A stretch of 64,000 bases of DNA, from positions 496,001 through 560,000 of the forward strand of contig NZ_JBHUOQ010000001.1 in NCBI RefSeq assembly GCF_042686195.1. The letters run 5' to 3'. The DNA is from Corticicoccus populi. Its GTDB lineage: Bacteria > Bacillota > Bacilli > Staphylococcales > Salinicoccaceae. A program made the translations under genes and the position numbers. Of this stretch, positions 53,942-63,556 are shown piece by piece. Positions within the stretch are counted from its first letter, which is position 1; the number at the start of each line of letters is the position of its first letter. The notes beneath the pieces were generated by a model, which did not search any database, was not told the DNA's origin, and saw nothing but the letters and a program-made list of their open reading frames with translations.

Positions 53942-55811
53942 CTGAAATCTCCAATAATGATTGAGCAGATTCAACAATACTGCTGCTCGAAATACCAATA
54001 TCCGATAATAATTTATTAACATCACCGTGTTCTACGTATATTCCGTCAATGCCGATTCTTTTCATATTATTTTTAAAGCGCCAGTCGGCAAAGAAACCTG
54101 CAATCATACTTCCAAGTCCGCCGTTCAGCATGGATTCTTCAACTGTAATCACTGGAATATCGGAACTGCCGATATCTTTAAGCATATTTTCATCCATTGG
54201 TTTAATAAATCGGGCATTAACCACGCGGGCATCAATTCCCGCTTGTTTAAGTTCAGCAGAGGCTTCCATTGCAATGTCTAATGTCGGACCGAAAGAAATA
54301 ATTGCAATGTCTGTGCCTTCTTTTAAAACTTCCCAACTGCCTTTTGTTAAAGCGGGTCTTTCAATATTCATATCAATTCCGGAAATATTGCCCCGAGGGT
54401 ACCTCATAGCAACGGGACCTTCGGCATTCAGTGAAAAGTCAATCATCTGTCCCGCTTCCTTCTCATCTCTCGGCATCATTAATGTGATGTTCGGGAGCGT
54501 TGATATAAAGCTGATGTCAAATACACCTTGATGCGTTTCACCGTCGGCACCAACAAGACCGCTTCTGTCTATGCCGATAAATACATTCAGGTTCTGACGG
54601 TCAACATCATGCAGGAGCTGATCATAACCGCGCTGTAAGAAAGTCGAGTAAATAGCCAGATAAGGCTTCATACCGCTCGCTGCAAGCCCGGCTGCCATTG
54701 TCACGGCATGCTGTTCTGCAATACCGACGTCAAAAAACTGTTCCGGCAGCTCATTCTGGAATTTTGTGAGTTTACTTCCGACAGGCATAGCCGGTGTCAC
54801 AGCCACAATTCTTTTATCGTTTTTGGCATATTCGAGGACAGTATTGGACATAAATTCGCTCCAGGAAATACTGCTTTTTGTACCAATCACTTCACCGGTC
54901 TCAATTTTATACGGACCGAGGCCATGCCATTTACCGATTTTGTCATCTTCTGCGGGATGATACCCCTTACCCTTTTTAGTGATGACATGGACAATGACGG
55001 GGCCGTTATAATCTTTTGATGATTCAATTGCACGTGCCAAATCATCAAAATCATGACCATCGACGGGACCGATATATTTAATACCAAGCTCCTCAAAGAA
55101 AATACCGTCAACAACCAGATATTTTAAGCTGTCTTTAAGTTTATCAGCGACATCACGCAGTTTTGTACCAACCTGAGGCAGTCTCTGAAGGAAGTCCTCT
55201 GCATCATGCTTCACTTTATTGTACTGTGTATTGGTTCGTATTCTGCCAAGCATGTTATGCATTGCGCCTACATTCGGAGCAATACTCATTTCATTATCAT
55301 TCAAAATGATGGTCATGTTGGTCCGGTCGGAACCGATATGATTTAACGCTTCCAGTGCCATACCGCCTGTAAGCGCACCGTCACCGATAATTGGAACGAC
55401 ATGATAATTATCTTTATTGATGTCTCTTGCTTTTGCCATTCCCATGGCGGCGGACAATGATGTACTTGAATGGCCGGCTTCCCATACATCATGTTCAGAT
55501 TCACGCAGTTTTGGAAATCCGCACAGTCCTTTATACTGTCTCAAAGAATCAAACTGGTGAATACGTCCTGTAAGAATCTTATGAATATACGCCTGGTGAC
55601 CGACATCAAACAGGAATTTATCAATTGGAGAATTAAAGTGTTTGTGAAGTGAAAGTGTTAATTCAACAACTCCCAGATTGGCACCGATATGGCCGCCTGT
55701 TTCCGCACAGGACTTTATTAAAAACTCACGAATATCCGCCGCGAGTGCTGTTAATTCATCATTATTCAGGTCTTTTAAAAACCCCGGATCATTTATTTTA
55801 TAAAGATTCAT
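53922..55811 (-). CDS. dxs: 1-deoxy-D-xylulose-5-phosphate synthase
   Basis: First enzyme of the MEP isoprenoid pathway, 629 residues, thiamine diphosphate dependent. Motifs: [16 protein letters not shown], thiamine site [31 protein letters not shown] and the C-terminal transketolase domain. It supplies isopentenyl diphosphate for the prenyl synthases HepS/HepT and IspA. It has its own promoter, after the ispA terminator. Confidence 0.97.
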   Translation of the reverse strand: MNLYKINDPGFLKDLNNDELTALAADIREFLIKSCAETGGHIGANLGVVELTLSLHKHFNSPIDKFLFDVGHQAYIHKILTGRIHQFDSLRQYKGLCGFPKLRESEHDVWEAGHSSTSLSAAMGMAKARDINKDNYHVVPIIGDGALTGGMALEALNHIGSDRTNMTIILNDNEMSIAPNVGAMHNMLGRIRTNTQYNKVKHDAEDFLQRLPQVGTKLRDVADKLKDSLKYLVVDGIFFEELGIKYIGPVDGHDFDDLARAIESSKDYNGPVIVHVITKKGKGYHPAEDDKIGKWHGLGPYKIETGEVIGTKSSISWSEFMSNTVLEYAKNDKRIVAVTPAMPVGSKLTKFQNELPEQFFDVGIAEQHAVTMAAGLAASGMKPYLAIYSTFLQRGYDQLLHDVDRQNLNVFIGIDRSGLVGADGETHQGVFDISFISTLPNITLMMPRDEKEAGQMIDFSLNAEGPVAMRYPRGNISGIDMNIERPALTKGSWEVLKEGTDIAIISFGPTLDIAMEASAELKQAGIDARVVNARFIKPMDENMLKDIGSSDIPVITVEESMLNGGLGSMIAGFFADWRFKNNMKRIGIDGIYVEHGDVNKLLSDIGISSSSIVESAQSLLEISDEKSEN

Positions 55812-55842
55812 CTACATCCAACCTTTAAATTTACTGATTTTC

Positions 55843-55869
55843 ATTATAACATTACTTATTTAAAGTCAA
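55843..55869 (-). promoter_or_regulatory. Promoter of dxs-tlyA
   Basis: Minus strand TTGACT (55864-55869), 15-nt spacer, TATAAT (55843-55848) with an upstream TG (extended -10), which compensates for the short spacer. Confidence 0.65.
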
Positions 55870-55876
55870 AAATAAA

Positions 55877-55906
55877 AATGATAATCCACTATAGTGAATT
55901 ATCATT
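55877..55906 (-). terminator. Terminator after ispA
   Basis: Near-perfect 15-bp inverted repeat AATGATAATCCACTA/TAGTGAATTATCATT (one mismatch) with a TTTTTATTTTT tail on the minus strand. It contains the ispA stop codon. Confidence 0.75.
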
Positions 55907-56780
55907 GTTCGCGGATTGCAAACCTGTTAAGAACTTCATTCAGGCTTGCCGTGTCAATGTTATTTCCTATACTTTTGAGCAGTTCTGCTGCTTCCTGCTG
56001 CATAAGGTCAAGCTGTGCTCTTGCACCTTCAAGACCAAGTTCACTCACATATGTTGTTTTTTCTTTCCGCTCGTCACTGCCTGTATTTTTTCCGGTTACT
56101 TCTACGTCACCTGTGACATCTAAAATATCATCTCTAATTTGAAAAATAATACCCAGCTTTTCTGAGAAACGGCTTAATACAGAAGCAGTCTGCTCCTCTG
56201 CGTTTACAATAGTACAGGCCATCTGTACAGGTGCACTAATCAGATGCCCGGTTTTGAATCTGTGTATATTTTCAAGTTCTTCGAGAGAGACTGCCGCGAC
56301 CTCGCCTTCTATATCAAGCATCTGACCGCCTATCATACCATTCTGTCCTGCACATTCCGACAGAATGCGAATCAGTTTCAGCCGGGTACTCTCTTCAAGA
56401 GAAGTATCATTTGATAACAGATTAAAACTTTCTGTAAGAAGGTTGTCCCCTGCAAGAATGGCTGCTGCTTCACCAAAAACAATATGGTTGGTCGGATTGC
56501 CCCTTCTGAGTTCATCATCATCCATTGCAGGTAGATCATCATGTATGAGTGAATACGTATGAATCATTTCCAGCGCTGCTGCCGCTTTAACTCCAAGCGA
56601 AAGGTCGGCGTTTAATGATTTCAATACGCTGAATAAAAGATAAGGTCTAAAACGTTTCCCGCCGGCATTCACAGAATACAGGCTTGCATTCCTGATTGTT
56701 TTTGAGACTCTGCCGTTGTCTAAATGCGTTTGAATTGCTTCTTCGGTTTTAGAAAGCCAGTGCTTAATCTCATTATTCAT
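55902..56780 (-). CDS. ispA: Farnesyl diphosphate synthase (geranyltranstransferase)
   Basis: Condenses isopentenyl diphosphate with DMAPP and GPP to make farnesyl diphosphate, 292 residues. First aspartate-rich motif DDLPAMDDDELRRG (about 82-95) and second DDILD near 218; GGKRFRPYLL at the N-terminal side. The start overlaps xseB by 8 nt. Order nusB-xseA-xseB-ispA is standard. Confidence 0.96.
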   Translation of the reverse strand: MNNEIKHWLSKTEEAIQTHLDNGRVSKTIRNASLYSVNAGGKRFRPYLLFSVLKSLNADLSLGVKAAAALEMIHTYSLIHDDLPAMDDDELRRGNPTNHIVFGEAAAILAGDNLLTESFNLLSNDTSLEESTRLKLIRILSECAGQNGMIGGQMLDIEGEVAAVSLEELENIHRFKTGHLISAPVQMACTIVNAEEQTASVLSRFSEKLGIIFQIRDDILDVTGDVEVTGKNTGSDERKEKTTYVSELGLEGARAQLDLMQQEAAELLKSIGNNIDTASLNEVLNRFAIREQ

Positions 56781-56979
56781 TATTACTGCTGTCCTTATTC
56801 AGTGATTCTACCTCAAGTTCCGCATTCTTCAGAATTTTATCACAGTCTTTAGAGAGTTCGACACCCTGCTTATATAATTTTAGAGACTGTTCGAGAGATA
56901 CTTCATCTTCATCGAGCTGACGGACAATCTCTTCAAGGTTTTTCATTTTCTCTTCAAACGTTTCTGTTTTCTCAGTCAT
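56773..56979 (-). CDS. xseB: Exodeoxyribonuclease VII small subunit
   Basis: A 68-residue helical protein with the family segment FEEKMKNLEEIVRQLDEDEVSLEQSL (given here in part), which binds XseA in the single-strand exonuclease VII. It overlaps xseA and ispA by 8 nt each, so translation is coupled across all three. Confidence 0.95.
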   Translation of the reverse strand: MTEKTETFEEKMKNLEEIVRQLDEDEVSLEQSLKLYKQGVELSKDCDKILKNAELEVESLNKDSSNNE

Positions 56980-58312
56980 TTCTATTCACCTCTGTTATTT
57001 GTGATGTCACAGTACCTTCTCTAAAAGTGGTTTTAATATAATCGCCGTTTTTAACATCATCAGTACTTTTAATCAGCTTATCGTCTTTTGTCGTAAATGA
57101 GTATCCTCTTTTTAAGACAGCAGTCGGACTGAGGGAATCAAGCATTTCAAGTATCTGTCCGAGATTCCTCTGACTCTGTTTAAGAACGGAATTCATTTGA
57201 GTATTCAATGATTTATCAAGGTGATGCAGTTGTTCCCTGAAAGACCGGATTTCAGGTAAAGGACTTAAATAACGAAGGTTTCTGTCAAGCCTCTCACTGT
57301 AATACCGTGCATCCTTCTGCCTGTTTCTCATCCGCTCGTTTAATTGTGTGTTTAAATGTATTAACCGCTGTGTTTCCTGATCATACAGCAACTCAGGACT
57401 GCGTAATTTATAGTAGTTGCTTAGAGAGGATAGATTATTTCTGCTGTCTCGAATTTTATCGAGAGTCCTTTTATAAATATAAAGACGGGCCTCTTCTATT
57501 TTTATCAAAAGGTCGTTCATATCAGGGACAGCAATTTCACTGGCAGCGGTAGGTGTTGCAGCTCTCAAATCAGAAACATAGTCCACCAGAGTCGTATCTG
57601 TTTCATGGCCGATAGCTGTAATGATTGGTGTGTTTGTGTTAAATACATTTACAGCAACTTCTTTATCATTAAAAGTCCACAGATCTTCAATAGATCCGCC
57701 GCCTCTTGCCAGTATAATGACGTCAGCATTTAATTCGTCTGCTTTTTTAAGGTTTTGAATGACATTGTCTCTGCTGCCGGACCCCTGCATTAATGTATTT
57801 ATAATAGTGAGTTTGGCTACAGGGTACCTTCTTTCAATAGTAGTCAGCATATCCCTCATTGCTGCACTCGTCTCAGATGTGACTACAGCTATATGGGAAG
57901 GGTATTTCGGCAGCGGCTGTTTATGTTCGGCATTAAAAAAACCTTTCTGCTGCAGTTCTTTTTTATCTTTTTCAAGTTGTTCAAACAACATACCAATACC
58001 ATCAATCTGCATAGAATCTGCATAAATCTGGTATTGTCCGCTGGTTTCAAAAATACTGACTCTGCCCTCAATTAAAACACTCTGTCCTTCCACTGGATCA
58101 AATGACAGGCGCCCTGCTTTCTGCTTGAACATCATCCCTCTTATGACGGAAGCATTGTCTTTAACGGCAAAATAAATGTGATCGCTCGTGTGTTTTTTGA
58201 CATTCGAGAGCTCACCTTTTAGAAAGACCCGTGTTAAATACGGGTCCTGGTCAAATTTATATTTTAAATATTTAGTCAGTGCTTGTACTGAAAGATAATT
58301 ACTGCTTTCCAT
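56972..58312 (-). CDS. xseA: Exodeoxyribonuclease VII large subunit
   Basis: Catalytic subunit of exonuclease VII, 446 residues: N-terminal OB fold (about 5-100), catalytic domain with AVVTSETSAAMRDML, ILARGGGSIEDLW and the AIGHETD motif, and a C-terminal coiled coil. The ribosome binding site is weak. It lies 7 nt after nusB. Confidence 0.96.
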   Translation of the reverse strand: MESSNYLSVQALTKYLKYKFDQDPYLTRVFLKGELSNVKKHTSDHIYFAVKDNASVIRGMMFKQKAGRLSFDPVEGQSVLIEGRVSIFETSGQYQIYADSMQIDGIGMLFEQLEKDKKELQQKGFFNAEHKQPLPKYPSHIAVVTSETSAAMRDMLTTIERRYPVAKLTIINTLMQGSGSRDNVIQNLKKADELNADVIILARGGGSIEDLWTFNDKEVAVNVFNTNTPIITAIGHETDTTLVDYVSDLRAATPTAASEIAVPDMNDLLIKIEEARLYIYKRTLDKIRDSRNNLSSLSNYYKLRSPELLYDQETQRLIHLNTQLNERMRNRQKDARYYSERLDRNLRYLSPLPEIRSFREQLHHLDKSLNTQMNSVLKQSQRNLGQILEMLDSLSPTAVLKRGYSFTTKDDKLIKSTDDVKNGDYIKTTFREGTVTSQITEVNRND

Positions 58313-58319
58313 ACTTTAA

Positions 58320-58700
58320 TCATCCATTCTTGTCGGCAAAATTCTTAAGGACGCCATTTACAAATCGGAAACTGTCATTTTCACCGTAGAGTTTTGACAC
58401 TTTAACAGCTTCGTTTATGATGACTCTGACAGGTGCATCTGCTACATTAATTTCAGAAACTGCCATACGGAGAATATTACGCTCCACCTTTGAAATACGC
58501 TCCAAAGTATAATTTTTCAAATGGGCGCTGATTTCATTGTCCACAGTTTCTTTATGATTTAAAAAATAGTCAACTGTACTTTTAATGTAGTCCTGTTGAT
58601 TGTATAAATCATAAAATGACGCATTTTTAATTGAAACCGCATCATGGTCGATTTGGAAAAGCAACTGGAATATTTTTTTCCTTTGTTCATGTCTGTTCAT
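58320..58700 (-). CDS. nusB: Transcription antitermination protein NusB
   Basis: Helical RNA-binding protein of 126 residues that joins the rRNA antitermination complex. It shows the NusB family features RKKIFQLLFQID at the start and VIINEAVKVSKLYG...FVNGVL at the end. It lies 25 nt after yqhY. Confidence 0.95.
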   Translation of the reverse strand: MNRHEQRKKIFQLLFQIDHDAVSIKNASFYDLYNQQDYIKSTVDYFLNHKETVDNEISAHLKNYTLERISKVERNILRMAVSEINVADAPVRVIINEAVKVSKLYGENDSFRFVNGVLKNFADKNG

Positions 58701-58725
58701 TTAAATAAAACACCTATCTAATTTA

Positions 58726-59076
58726 TTATTTGACGATATTTACGATGTGTACATTGACTTCATCCACTTTTGCATCAAGCATTGTTCTAATTGCATGACT
58801 TACATTTTTCTGGATACTTTCTGCGACCTTATGCACATTGTTGTCTGTATCCAGTGTGACATATATAGACAACTTTAGACTGTCTTCTCTGGTATCGACT
58901 TTTACCCCGCGCCCCCGGTATTTCTTACCGATTTTTTCAAGATTCCCGCTTGCAAAATTATTGAGCAGTCCCTTAACACCTTTTGTCTCGGTAACTGCAA
59001 TATTTGCAATGACCTCAATGACTTCCGGGGATATGTCGATGATTCCATAAGAACTGTTTTCAGATTGAATATTCAA
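58726..59076 (-). CDS. yqhY: Asp23/Gls24 family protein YqhY
   Basis: DUF322/Asp23 family protein of 116 residues, found beside accBC in Firmicutes and linked in Bacillus to control of acetyl-CoA carboxylase. I place the start at the TTG at 59076, because GAGGTGG lies 5 nt upstream; the ATG at 59094 (122 residues) is only 5 nt after the -10 box, near the expected transcription start, and lacks a ribosome binding site. Either start keeps the whole domain. Confidence 0.85.
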   Translation of the reverse strand: MNIQSENSSYGIIDISPEVIEVIANIAVTETKGVKGLLNNFASGNLEKIGKKYRGRGVKVDTREDSLKLSIYVTLDTDNNVHKVAESIQKNVSHAIRTMLDAKVDEVNVHIVNIVK

Positions 59077-59099
59077 ATTTACCACCTCGTCCATCTATT

Positions 59100-59108
59100 A
59101 TTATATCA
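59100..59108 (-). promoter_or_regulatory. Extended -10 promoter of yqhY-nusB-xseA-xseB-ispA
   Basis: TGATATAAT on the minus strand, an extended -10 box without a clear -35. It would start transcription near 59093. Confidence 0.6.
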
Positions 59109-59221
59109 CGCAAGAATAAGAATTTTATAGATAAATTTATCATATCATAAAAGTCAGACATTTTATTGTGGGAAGAATTTTATTCATTATAAAAAATAAT
59201 TATTAAAACTGTATCCGAATA

Positions 59222-59264
59222 AAAGCACCCCTACCCTGTCAAAATTCGCAGAATACGGGTGCTT
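59222..59264 (-). terminator. Terminator after accC
   Basis: Stem AAGCACCC/GGGTGCTT with a large, partly paired 27-nt loop, and a TTTTATT tail on the minus strand. Confidence 0.65.
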
Positions 59265-59268
59265 CATA

Positions 59269-60621
59269 TTAATCTTTCATTACATCATTATATGCCAGAA
59301 AGTTTGTATTATAATCGTTTGATAAAAATGCATCATTTTTAAGCAGATTCATATGGAATGGAATTGTGGTTTCTATTCCCCCGATAATAAATTCATCCAG
59401 GGCGCGTCTTGATGCAGCGAGTGTTTCTTCACGCGTATTATTGTAAACAATGAGTTTAGCAATCATTGAATCATAATAAGGCGGGATAACGTATCCTGAA
59501 TAACATGCTGTATCCATTCTCACACCATATCCGCCAGGTGTAATATATTCAGTGACCTTACCGGCTGACGGCATGAAGTTTTTATATGGATTTTCTGCGT
59601 TAATCCGGAATTCCATCGCATGGCCGTTGAACTCAATATCTTCCTGCTTAAATGGTATTTCTTCACGGCGTGCAATTTTAATCTGCATTTTAACAAGGTC
59701 AATTCCAGTAACCATTTCGGTAACCGGATGCTCCACCTGAATTCTCGTGTTCATTTCCATGAAGTAGAACTGATCTTCATTTAAGTCATATATAAACTCG
59801 ATTGTTCCGGCACCAATGTAATTAATGCTTTTAGCAGCTCTAACAGAAGTCTCACCCATTTCTTTCCTTTTTTCAGGTGTAAGGATTGGGCTCGGTGCTT
59901 CTTCAACCAGCTTCTGCATCCGGCGCTGTATTGTACAGTCGCGTTCTCCAAGATGAACAACATTCCCGTGATAATCGCCGAGAACCTGTATTTCAATATG
60001 GCGGAAGTTTTCTATATATTTCTCAATATATAAACTTTTATTGCCGAAAGCACTTTCTGCTTCCTGTTCAGTCATTTTATAATTCTGAACCAGTTCTTTC
60101 TCATCTCTTGCTACACGAATCCCTTTACCGCCGCCGCCGTGGCTTGCTTTAATAATTACAGGATATCCGATTTCTGCTGAAATGACTTTGGCATCTTCAA
60201 TTGATGCAACTACCCCGTCACTTCCCGGAACAGTAGGAACATTTGCTTTAATCATTGTATCTTTAGCAACGTCTTTTACACCCATCAATGAGATAGTTTC
60301 ATGCATCGGGCCGATAAATATTAAGTTTGAAGCTTCGCATAACTCTGCAAAATCACTGTTTTCAGCAAGAAAGCCGTATCCCGGGTGAACAGCATCACAG
60401 CCTGCTTTTTTGGCAATGGTAATAATGCTGATCATATCCAGATAACTGTTCTTGGAAAGTTTTGGTCCTACACAATAAGATTCAGTTGCGATTTTCCGGT
60501 GAAGGCTGTCTGCATCTGCTTCAGAATAAATACTCACAGACTCAATGCCCAGATCTTTACACGCACGGATAATTCTTACTGCGATTTCCCCACGATTTGC
60601 AACGAGTACTTTTTTAATCAT
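59269..60621 (-). CDS. accC: Acetyl-CoA carboxylase biotin carboxylase subunit
   Basis: ATP-grasp enzyme of 450 residues that carboxylates biotin on AccB. Features: KKVLVANRGEIAVRIIRACKD-type N-terminus, glycine-rich ATP loop KASHGGGGKGIRV (about 158-170), FIYDLNEDQFYFMEMNTRIQVEHPVTE. Overlaps accB by 4 nt. The carboxyltransferase subunits AccA and AccD are not in this window. Confidence 0.97.
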   Translation of the reverse strand: MIKKVLVANRGEIAVRIIRACKDLGIESVSIYSEADADSLHRKIATESYCVGPKLSKNSYLDMISIITIAKKAGCDAVHPGYGFLAENSDFAELCEASNLIFIGPMHETISLMGVKDVAKDTMIKANVPTVPGSDGVVASIEDAKVISAEIGYPVIIKASHGGGGKGIRVARDEKELVQNYKMTEQEAESAFGNKSLYIEKYIENFRHIEIQVLGDYHGNVVHLGERDCTIQRRMQKLVEEAPSPILTPEKRKEMGETSVRAAKSINYIGAGTIEFIYDLNEDQFYFMEMNTRIQVEHPVTEMVTGIDLVKMQIKIARREEIPFKQEDIEFNGHAMEFRINAENPYKNFMPSAGKVTEYITPGGYGVRMDTACYSGYVIPPYYDSMIAKLIVYNNTREETLAASRRALDEFIIGGIETTIPFHMNLLKNDAFLSNDYNTNFLAYNDVMKD

Positions 60622-61043
60622 CGTACTCTGAACAATGGTTGATTGTATTCAACCATGTCTCCGTCTTCAACCAGAATCTCAACTATTTCACCGGAAGTTT
60701 CAGCTTGAATCTCATTGAAAAGTTTCATTGCTTCTAAAATACACACTACAGAGTCATTAGAAACAGAGTCTCCGACCTGGATAAAAGGATCCGCTTCAGG
60801 TGAAGCAGCCTTATAGAACGTTCCAACCATCGGTGCTTTTACAAATTTTCCTTCAGGTACAGGTTCACTTATTTCTTCAGGTGCAGATGTCTGAACCTGT
60901 TTTGGCGCTTGCTGAGGGGCTTCAACTGCTTGTGCAGTTCCCTTTTTAAGTTTAATTTCTACATCACTGTCTTTATAGGACAGTTCAGTTAATGATGCTT
61001 TTTCCATTTTATCAATGAGTTGATCTATATTATCTAAATTCAT
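60618..61043 (-). CDS. accB: Biotin carboxyl carrier protein
   Basis: A 141-residue carrier with a biotinyl domain at the C-terminus (about 68-141); the biotinylated lysine is K107 in EAMKLF (the usual MKM is MKL, as in several Firmicutes). A Pro/Gln/Ala-rich linker at 38-60 gives flexibility. It has its own promoter and overlaps accC (ATGA). Confidence 0.96.
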   Translation of the reverse strand: MNLDNIDQLIDKMEKASLTELSYKDSDVEIKLKKGTAQAVEAPQQAPKQVQTSAPEEISEPVPEGKFVKAPMVGTFYKAASPEADPFIQVGDSVSNDSVVCILEAMKLFNEIQAETSGEIVEILVEDGDMVEYNQPLFRVR

Positions 61044-61077
61044 AAAGCAATACTCCTTAACAATAATTTATTATTTA

Positions 61078-61106
61078 ATTGTACTGAAGTGGTCGTACCA
61101 ATTCAA
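61078..61106 (-). promoter_or_regulatory. Sigma-A promoter of accBC
   Basis: Minus strand TTGAAT (61101-61106), 17-nt spacer, TACAAT (61078-61083). The GTAC motifs in the spacer and next to the -10 form an imperfect inverted repeat. Confidence 0.75.
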
Positions 61107-61114
61107 GACAAAAA

Positions 61115-61140
61115 ATAAAGCAGATGTTCATCTGCTTTAT
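61115..61140 (-). terminator. Terminator after efp
   Basis: Twelve-base perfect stem ATAAAGCAGATG/CATCTGCTTTAT around TT, followed by TTTTTTG on the minus strand; it separates efp from accB. Confidence 0.92.
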
Positions 61141-61146
61141 AAATCC

Positions 61147-61704
61147 TTACGCGCGGGAAACATAACTTGCATCAGAAGTACTTACAACGAGAACGTCACC
61201 TTCGTTGATGAATAAAGGAACTTGAATGATGAGTCCTGTTTCAAGTGTTGCAGCCTTAGTTGCCCCTGTCGCAGTATCGCCTTTTATTCCGGGCTCAGAC
61301 TCTGTCACTTTAAGTTCAACGTTTTTAGGCAGTTCAATACCAAGTGTTTCACCTTCATAAGTGATGATGGAAATATTCATATTTTCTTTTAAAAATTTAA
61401 GCTCATATTCCAGTTGTTTTTCAGGTATTTCCAACTGTTCATAAGAATGGTTGTCCATGAAGACATGATCTGTTCCATTGGCATACAGATACTGCATTTT
61501 ATTATTATCTATTTGCGCACGGCCGACCTTCTCACCTGCTCTGAACGTTTTTTCCTGAACTGCACCTGTACGTAAATTTTTCAATTTACTTCTGACAAAG
61601 GCAGCCCCTTTCCCCGGCTTTACATGTTGAAAGTCCATTACTCTCCAAATACCGCCGTCAGTTTCAATTGTCAAACCTGTTTTAAAATCATTTACTGAAA
61701 TCAT
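61147..61704 (-). CDS. efp: Translation elongation factor P
   Basis: Rescues ribosomes stalled at polyproline. It has 185 residues and three beta-barrel domains; the tip loop [12 protein letters not shown] carries K32, the lysine that is modified in Bacillus. The C-terminal signature [19 protein letters not shown] is present in part. Located 25 nt after pepQ, with an AGGAGGT site. Confidence 0.97.
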   Translation of the reverse strand: MISVNDFKTGLTIETDGGIWRVMDFQHVKPGKGAAFVRSKLKNLRTGAVQEKTFRAGEKVGRAQIDNNKMQYLYANGTDHVFMDNHSYEQLEIPEKQLEYELKFLKENMNISIITYEGETLGIELPKNVELKVTESEPGIKGDTATGATKAATLETGLIIQVPLFINEGDVLVVSTSDASYVSRA

Positions 61705-61729
61705 GTTTTACCTCCTAAAATAATTACCT

Positions 61730-62785
61730 TTAAATAATAAATAAATCTTTTGAACTATGTGTTAGTTTTTTCAAACCGTTCTCTGTAACGATGCAGTCAT
61801 CTTCAATTCTGACACCGCCGACATTATCAACATAGATTCCGGGTTCCACAGTGAAACACATACCTTCTTCTAAAATAAACTCACTTTTTTGTGCAAGGCC
61901 TGGACTTTCATGAACTTCCAAACCGAAGCCGTGACCTAGAGAATGACCGAAGTTATCACCGTAACCATATGATTTTATCACATCTCGGGAAATTTTGTCT
62001 GCTTCACTGCCGGACATGCCGGATTTTATTTCATCAAGTGCTTTCAATTGAGACTCTAAAACGATATTGTAAATTTTAGTCATTTCATCAGAAAGTGAAC
62101 CGACACCAAATGAACGTGTGATATCAGAAGCATAACCCTGATAATAGGCTCCGAAATCCAGTGTCACCATATCTCCGGTTTCAATTACTTTATCGGATGC
62201 CACTCCATGAGGAAGCGCACCTCTGTATCCACTCGCTACAATTGTATCAAAACTTGGTCCGCTTGCACCAAGCTTTGTCATATAATTTTCCAGTTCATTT
62301 TTCACTTCGAGTTCAGTCATACCCGGCTGAATGTATTTCAAAATATATTCGAAGGATTCATCTGCAATTTCACATGCTTTTTGAATCAAAGTCAGCTCGT
62401 CTGATGTTTTGATCATACGGATTTTCTCTACTTCGCCTGTCAGAGGCACAAGTTCAAAATGACTTTTTAAATCTTTATAGGTATTAAAATTTACATGCTG
62501 TCCTTCAAAACCGATTGTTTTTATATTTTTGTCTTGCAAAAATTCAATTACAAAAGGCAGCAGCCCCTTTGTCTGTAAGACGAAATCAAAATGCTCCGCC
62601 TGCTCTTTTGCCTGGCTTTTATATCTAAAATCAGAAATTAAATATTGATTGTTTTTTGTGATGATTACAGCACCGCTCGAGCCCGTAAAACCGGATAAAT
62701 ATCTTCTGTTGTAATCACTCATTATCAGCAGTGCATCCAACTGTTGTTTTTCGAGCAATGCTCTTACCTTGTCATACTTAATCAT
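61730..62785 (-). CDS. pepQ: Xaa-Pro dipeptidase/aminopeptidase (M24)
   Basis: Metallopeptidase of 351 residues cleaving next to proline. N-terminal creatinase-like domain (1-125) and catalytic pita-bread domain with metal ligands in TLDFGAYYQGYASDITR, GHSLGHGFGLEVHE and FTVEPGIY. Upstream of efp, as in Bacillus (yqhT/papA-efp). Both PepQ and PapA names are used for such proteins; which specificity applies cannot be told from sequence. Confidence 0.9.
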   Translation of the reverse strand: MIKYDKVRALLEKQQLDALLIMSDYNRRYLSGFTGSSGAVIITKNNQYLISDFRYKSQAKEQAEHFDFVLQTKGLLPFVIEFLQDKNIKTIGFEGQHVNFNTYKDLKSHFELVPLTGEVEKIRMIKTSDELTLIQKACEIADESFEYILKYIQPGMTELEVKNELENYMTKLGASGPSFDTIVASGYRGALPHGVASDKVIETGDMVTLDFGAYYQGYASDITRSFGVGSLSDEMTKIYNIVLESQLKALDEIKSGMSGSEADKISRDVIKSYGYGDNFGHSLGHGFGLEVHESPGLAQKSEFILEEGMCFTVEPGIYVDNVGGVRIEDDCIVTENGLKKLTHSSKDLFII

Positions 62786-62842
62786 TGAGTCACCCCTAAA
62801 TTAATTTTCAAAAATTTAAATATATAATAAAATTCTTATTAT

Positions 62843-62871
62843 ATTATCTCAAACCTTATAGAACTTTACAA
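62843..62871 (-). promoter_or_regulatory. Promoter of pepQ-efp
   Basis: Minus strand TTGTAA (62866-62871), 17-nt spacer, GATAAT (62843-62848). Confidence 0.65.
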
Positions 62872-62926
62872 CGCACCATATCAAAGGAAAGATACTTTTA
62901 GCTTAAATATTGATATCGTTTTAAAG

Positions 62927-62956
62927 TTCACCATATACATGATAAAATAATATAAT
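62927..62956 (+). promoter_or_regulatory. Promoter of the lipoprotein gene
   Basis: TATAAT (62951-62956) with a weak TTCACC (62927-62932) 18 nt upstream. It overlaps the ATG at 62955, which therefore cannot be the translation start. Confidence 0.65.
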
Positions 62957-62975
62957 GAAATTAAGGAGAATTAAA

Positions 62976-63542
62976 TTGAAAAAATTAACGATGCCGATAC
63001 TTGCTTTACTTTTGTTATCCGCCTGCGGGAATAACAGTCCGGAAGATCAGCTGATGCAGGCTGAGGAACATAAAAAAGAACTCGAAAGTATGCTGCAGAC
63101 TGAAGAGGTCAAGTTTCAGCGCAATACTTTAAAATTGGAAGCGCTGGAAGACAGTATTTCCCAGCATCAGCATGACGGCAGTGATGAATCTGTAAATGCA
63201 TATGTAAGAACAGTGGAAAACTACTCAGCTGCTCTCAAAGAGGAGCTAGATCATCTGTCAACTCTTGTTGTTGCTGCGAAAGAGAATAATGATTTGAGTG
63301 AAATAAACGATGAAATCGATACAATTATAGACAATGTGAATGATGCAATCAGTGCGTATGATGAAAGTACTGGTAATATTGAATTGAATGAATCCCTTGA
63401 TCGTAAACATAATGAACTTCAGATTGCGAACAGTGAACTGCCGGAAGCATTGGAAAGTATAAAAAACAGTGCCGAAGCAGGCAGCATGGAAGCACTTGAT
63501 GAAGGTCTTGAAATGTTAAATAATGTGAGTGAATACTACTAA
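62976..63542 (+). CDS. Hypothetical coiled-coil lipoprotein
   Basis: A 188-residue lipoprotein: short basic N-terminus, hydrophobic stretch and lipobox LSAC (Cys17). The mature part is acidic and helical, with heptad-like Leu/Glu/Lys patterns (about 30-75 and 95-185), broadly reminiscent of YkyA-type wall-binding lipoproteins, but I do not assign it. The start is a TTG at 62976 with AAGGAG 7 nt upstream; the ATG at 62955 lies in the -10 box. It stands between pepQ (divergent) and yqhQ (same strand, 14 nt). Confidence 0.8.
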   Translation: MKKLTMPILALLLLSACGNNSPEDQLMQAEEHKKELESMLQTEEVKFQRNTLKLEALEDSISQHQHDGSDESVNAYVRTVENYSAALKEELDHLSTLVVAAKENNDLSEINDEIDTIIDNVNDAISAYDESTGNIELNESLDRKHNELQIANSELPEALESIKNSAEAGSMEALDEGLEMLNNVSEYY

Positions 63543-63556
63543 TAAAGAAAGAAGTT

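Noticed and set aside
53942..54025. N-terminal extension of tlyA by 28 codons
   Set aside because: It is hydrophobic sequence read out of frame from dxs; the ATG at 53941 has a proper ribosome binding site.
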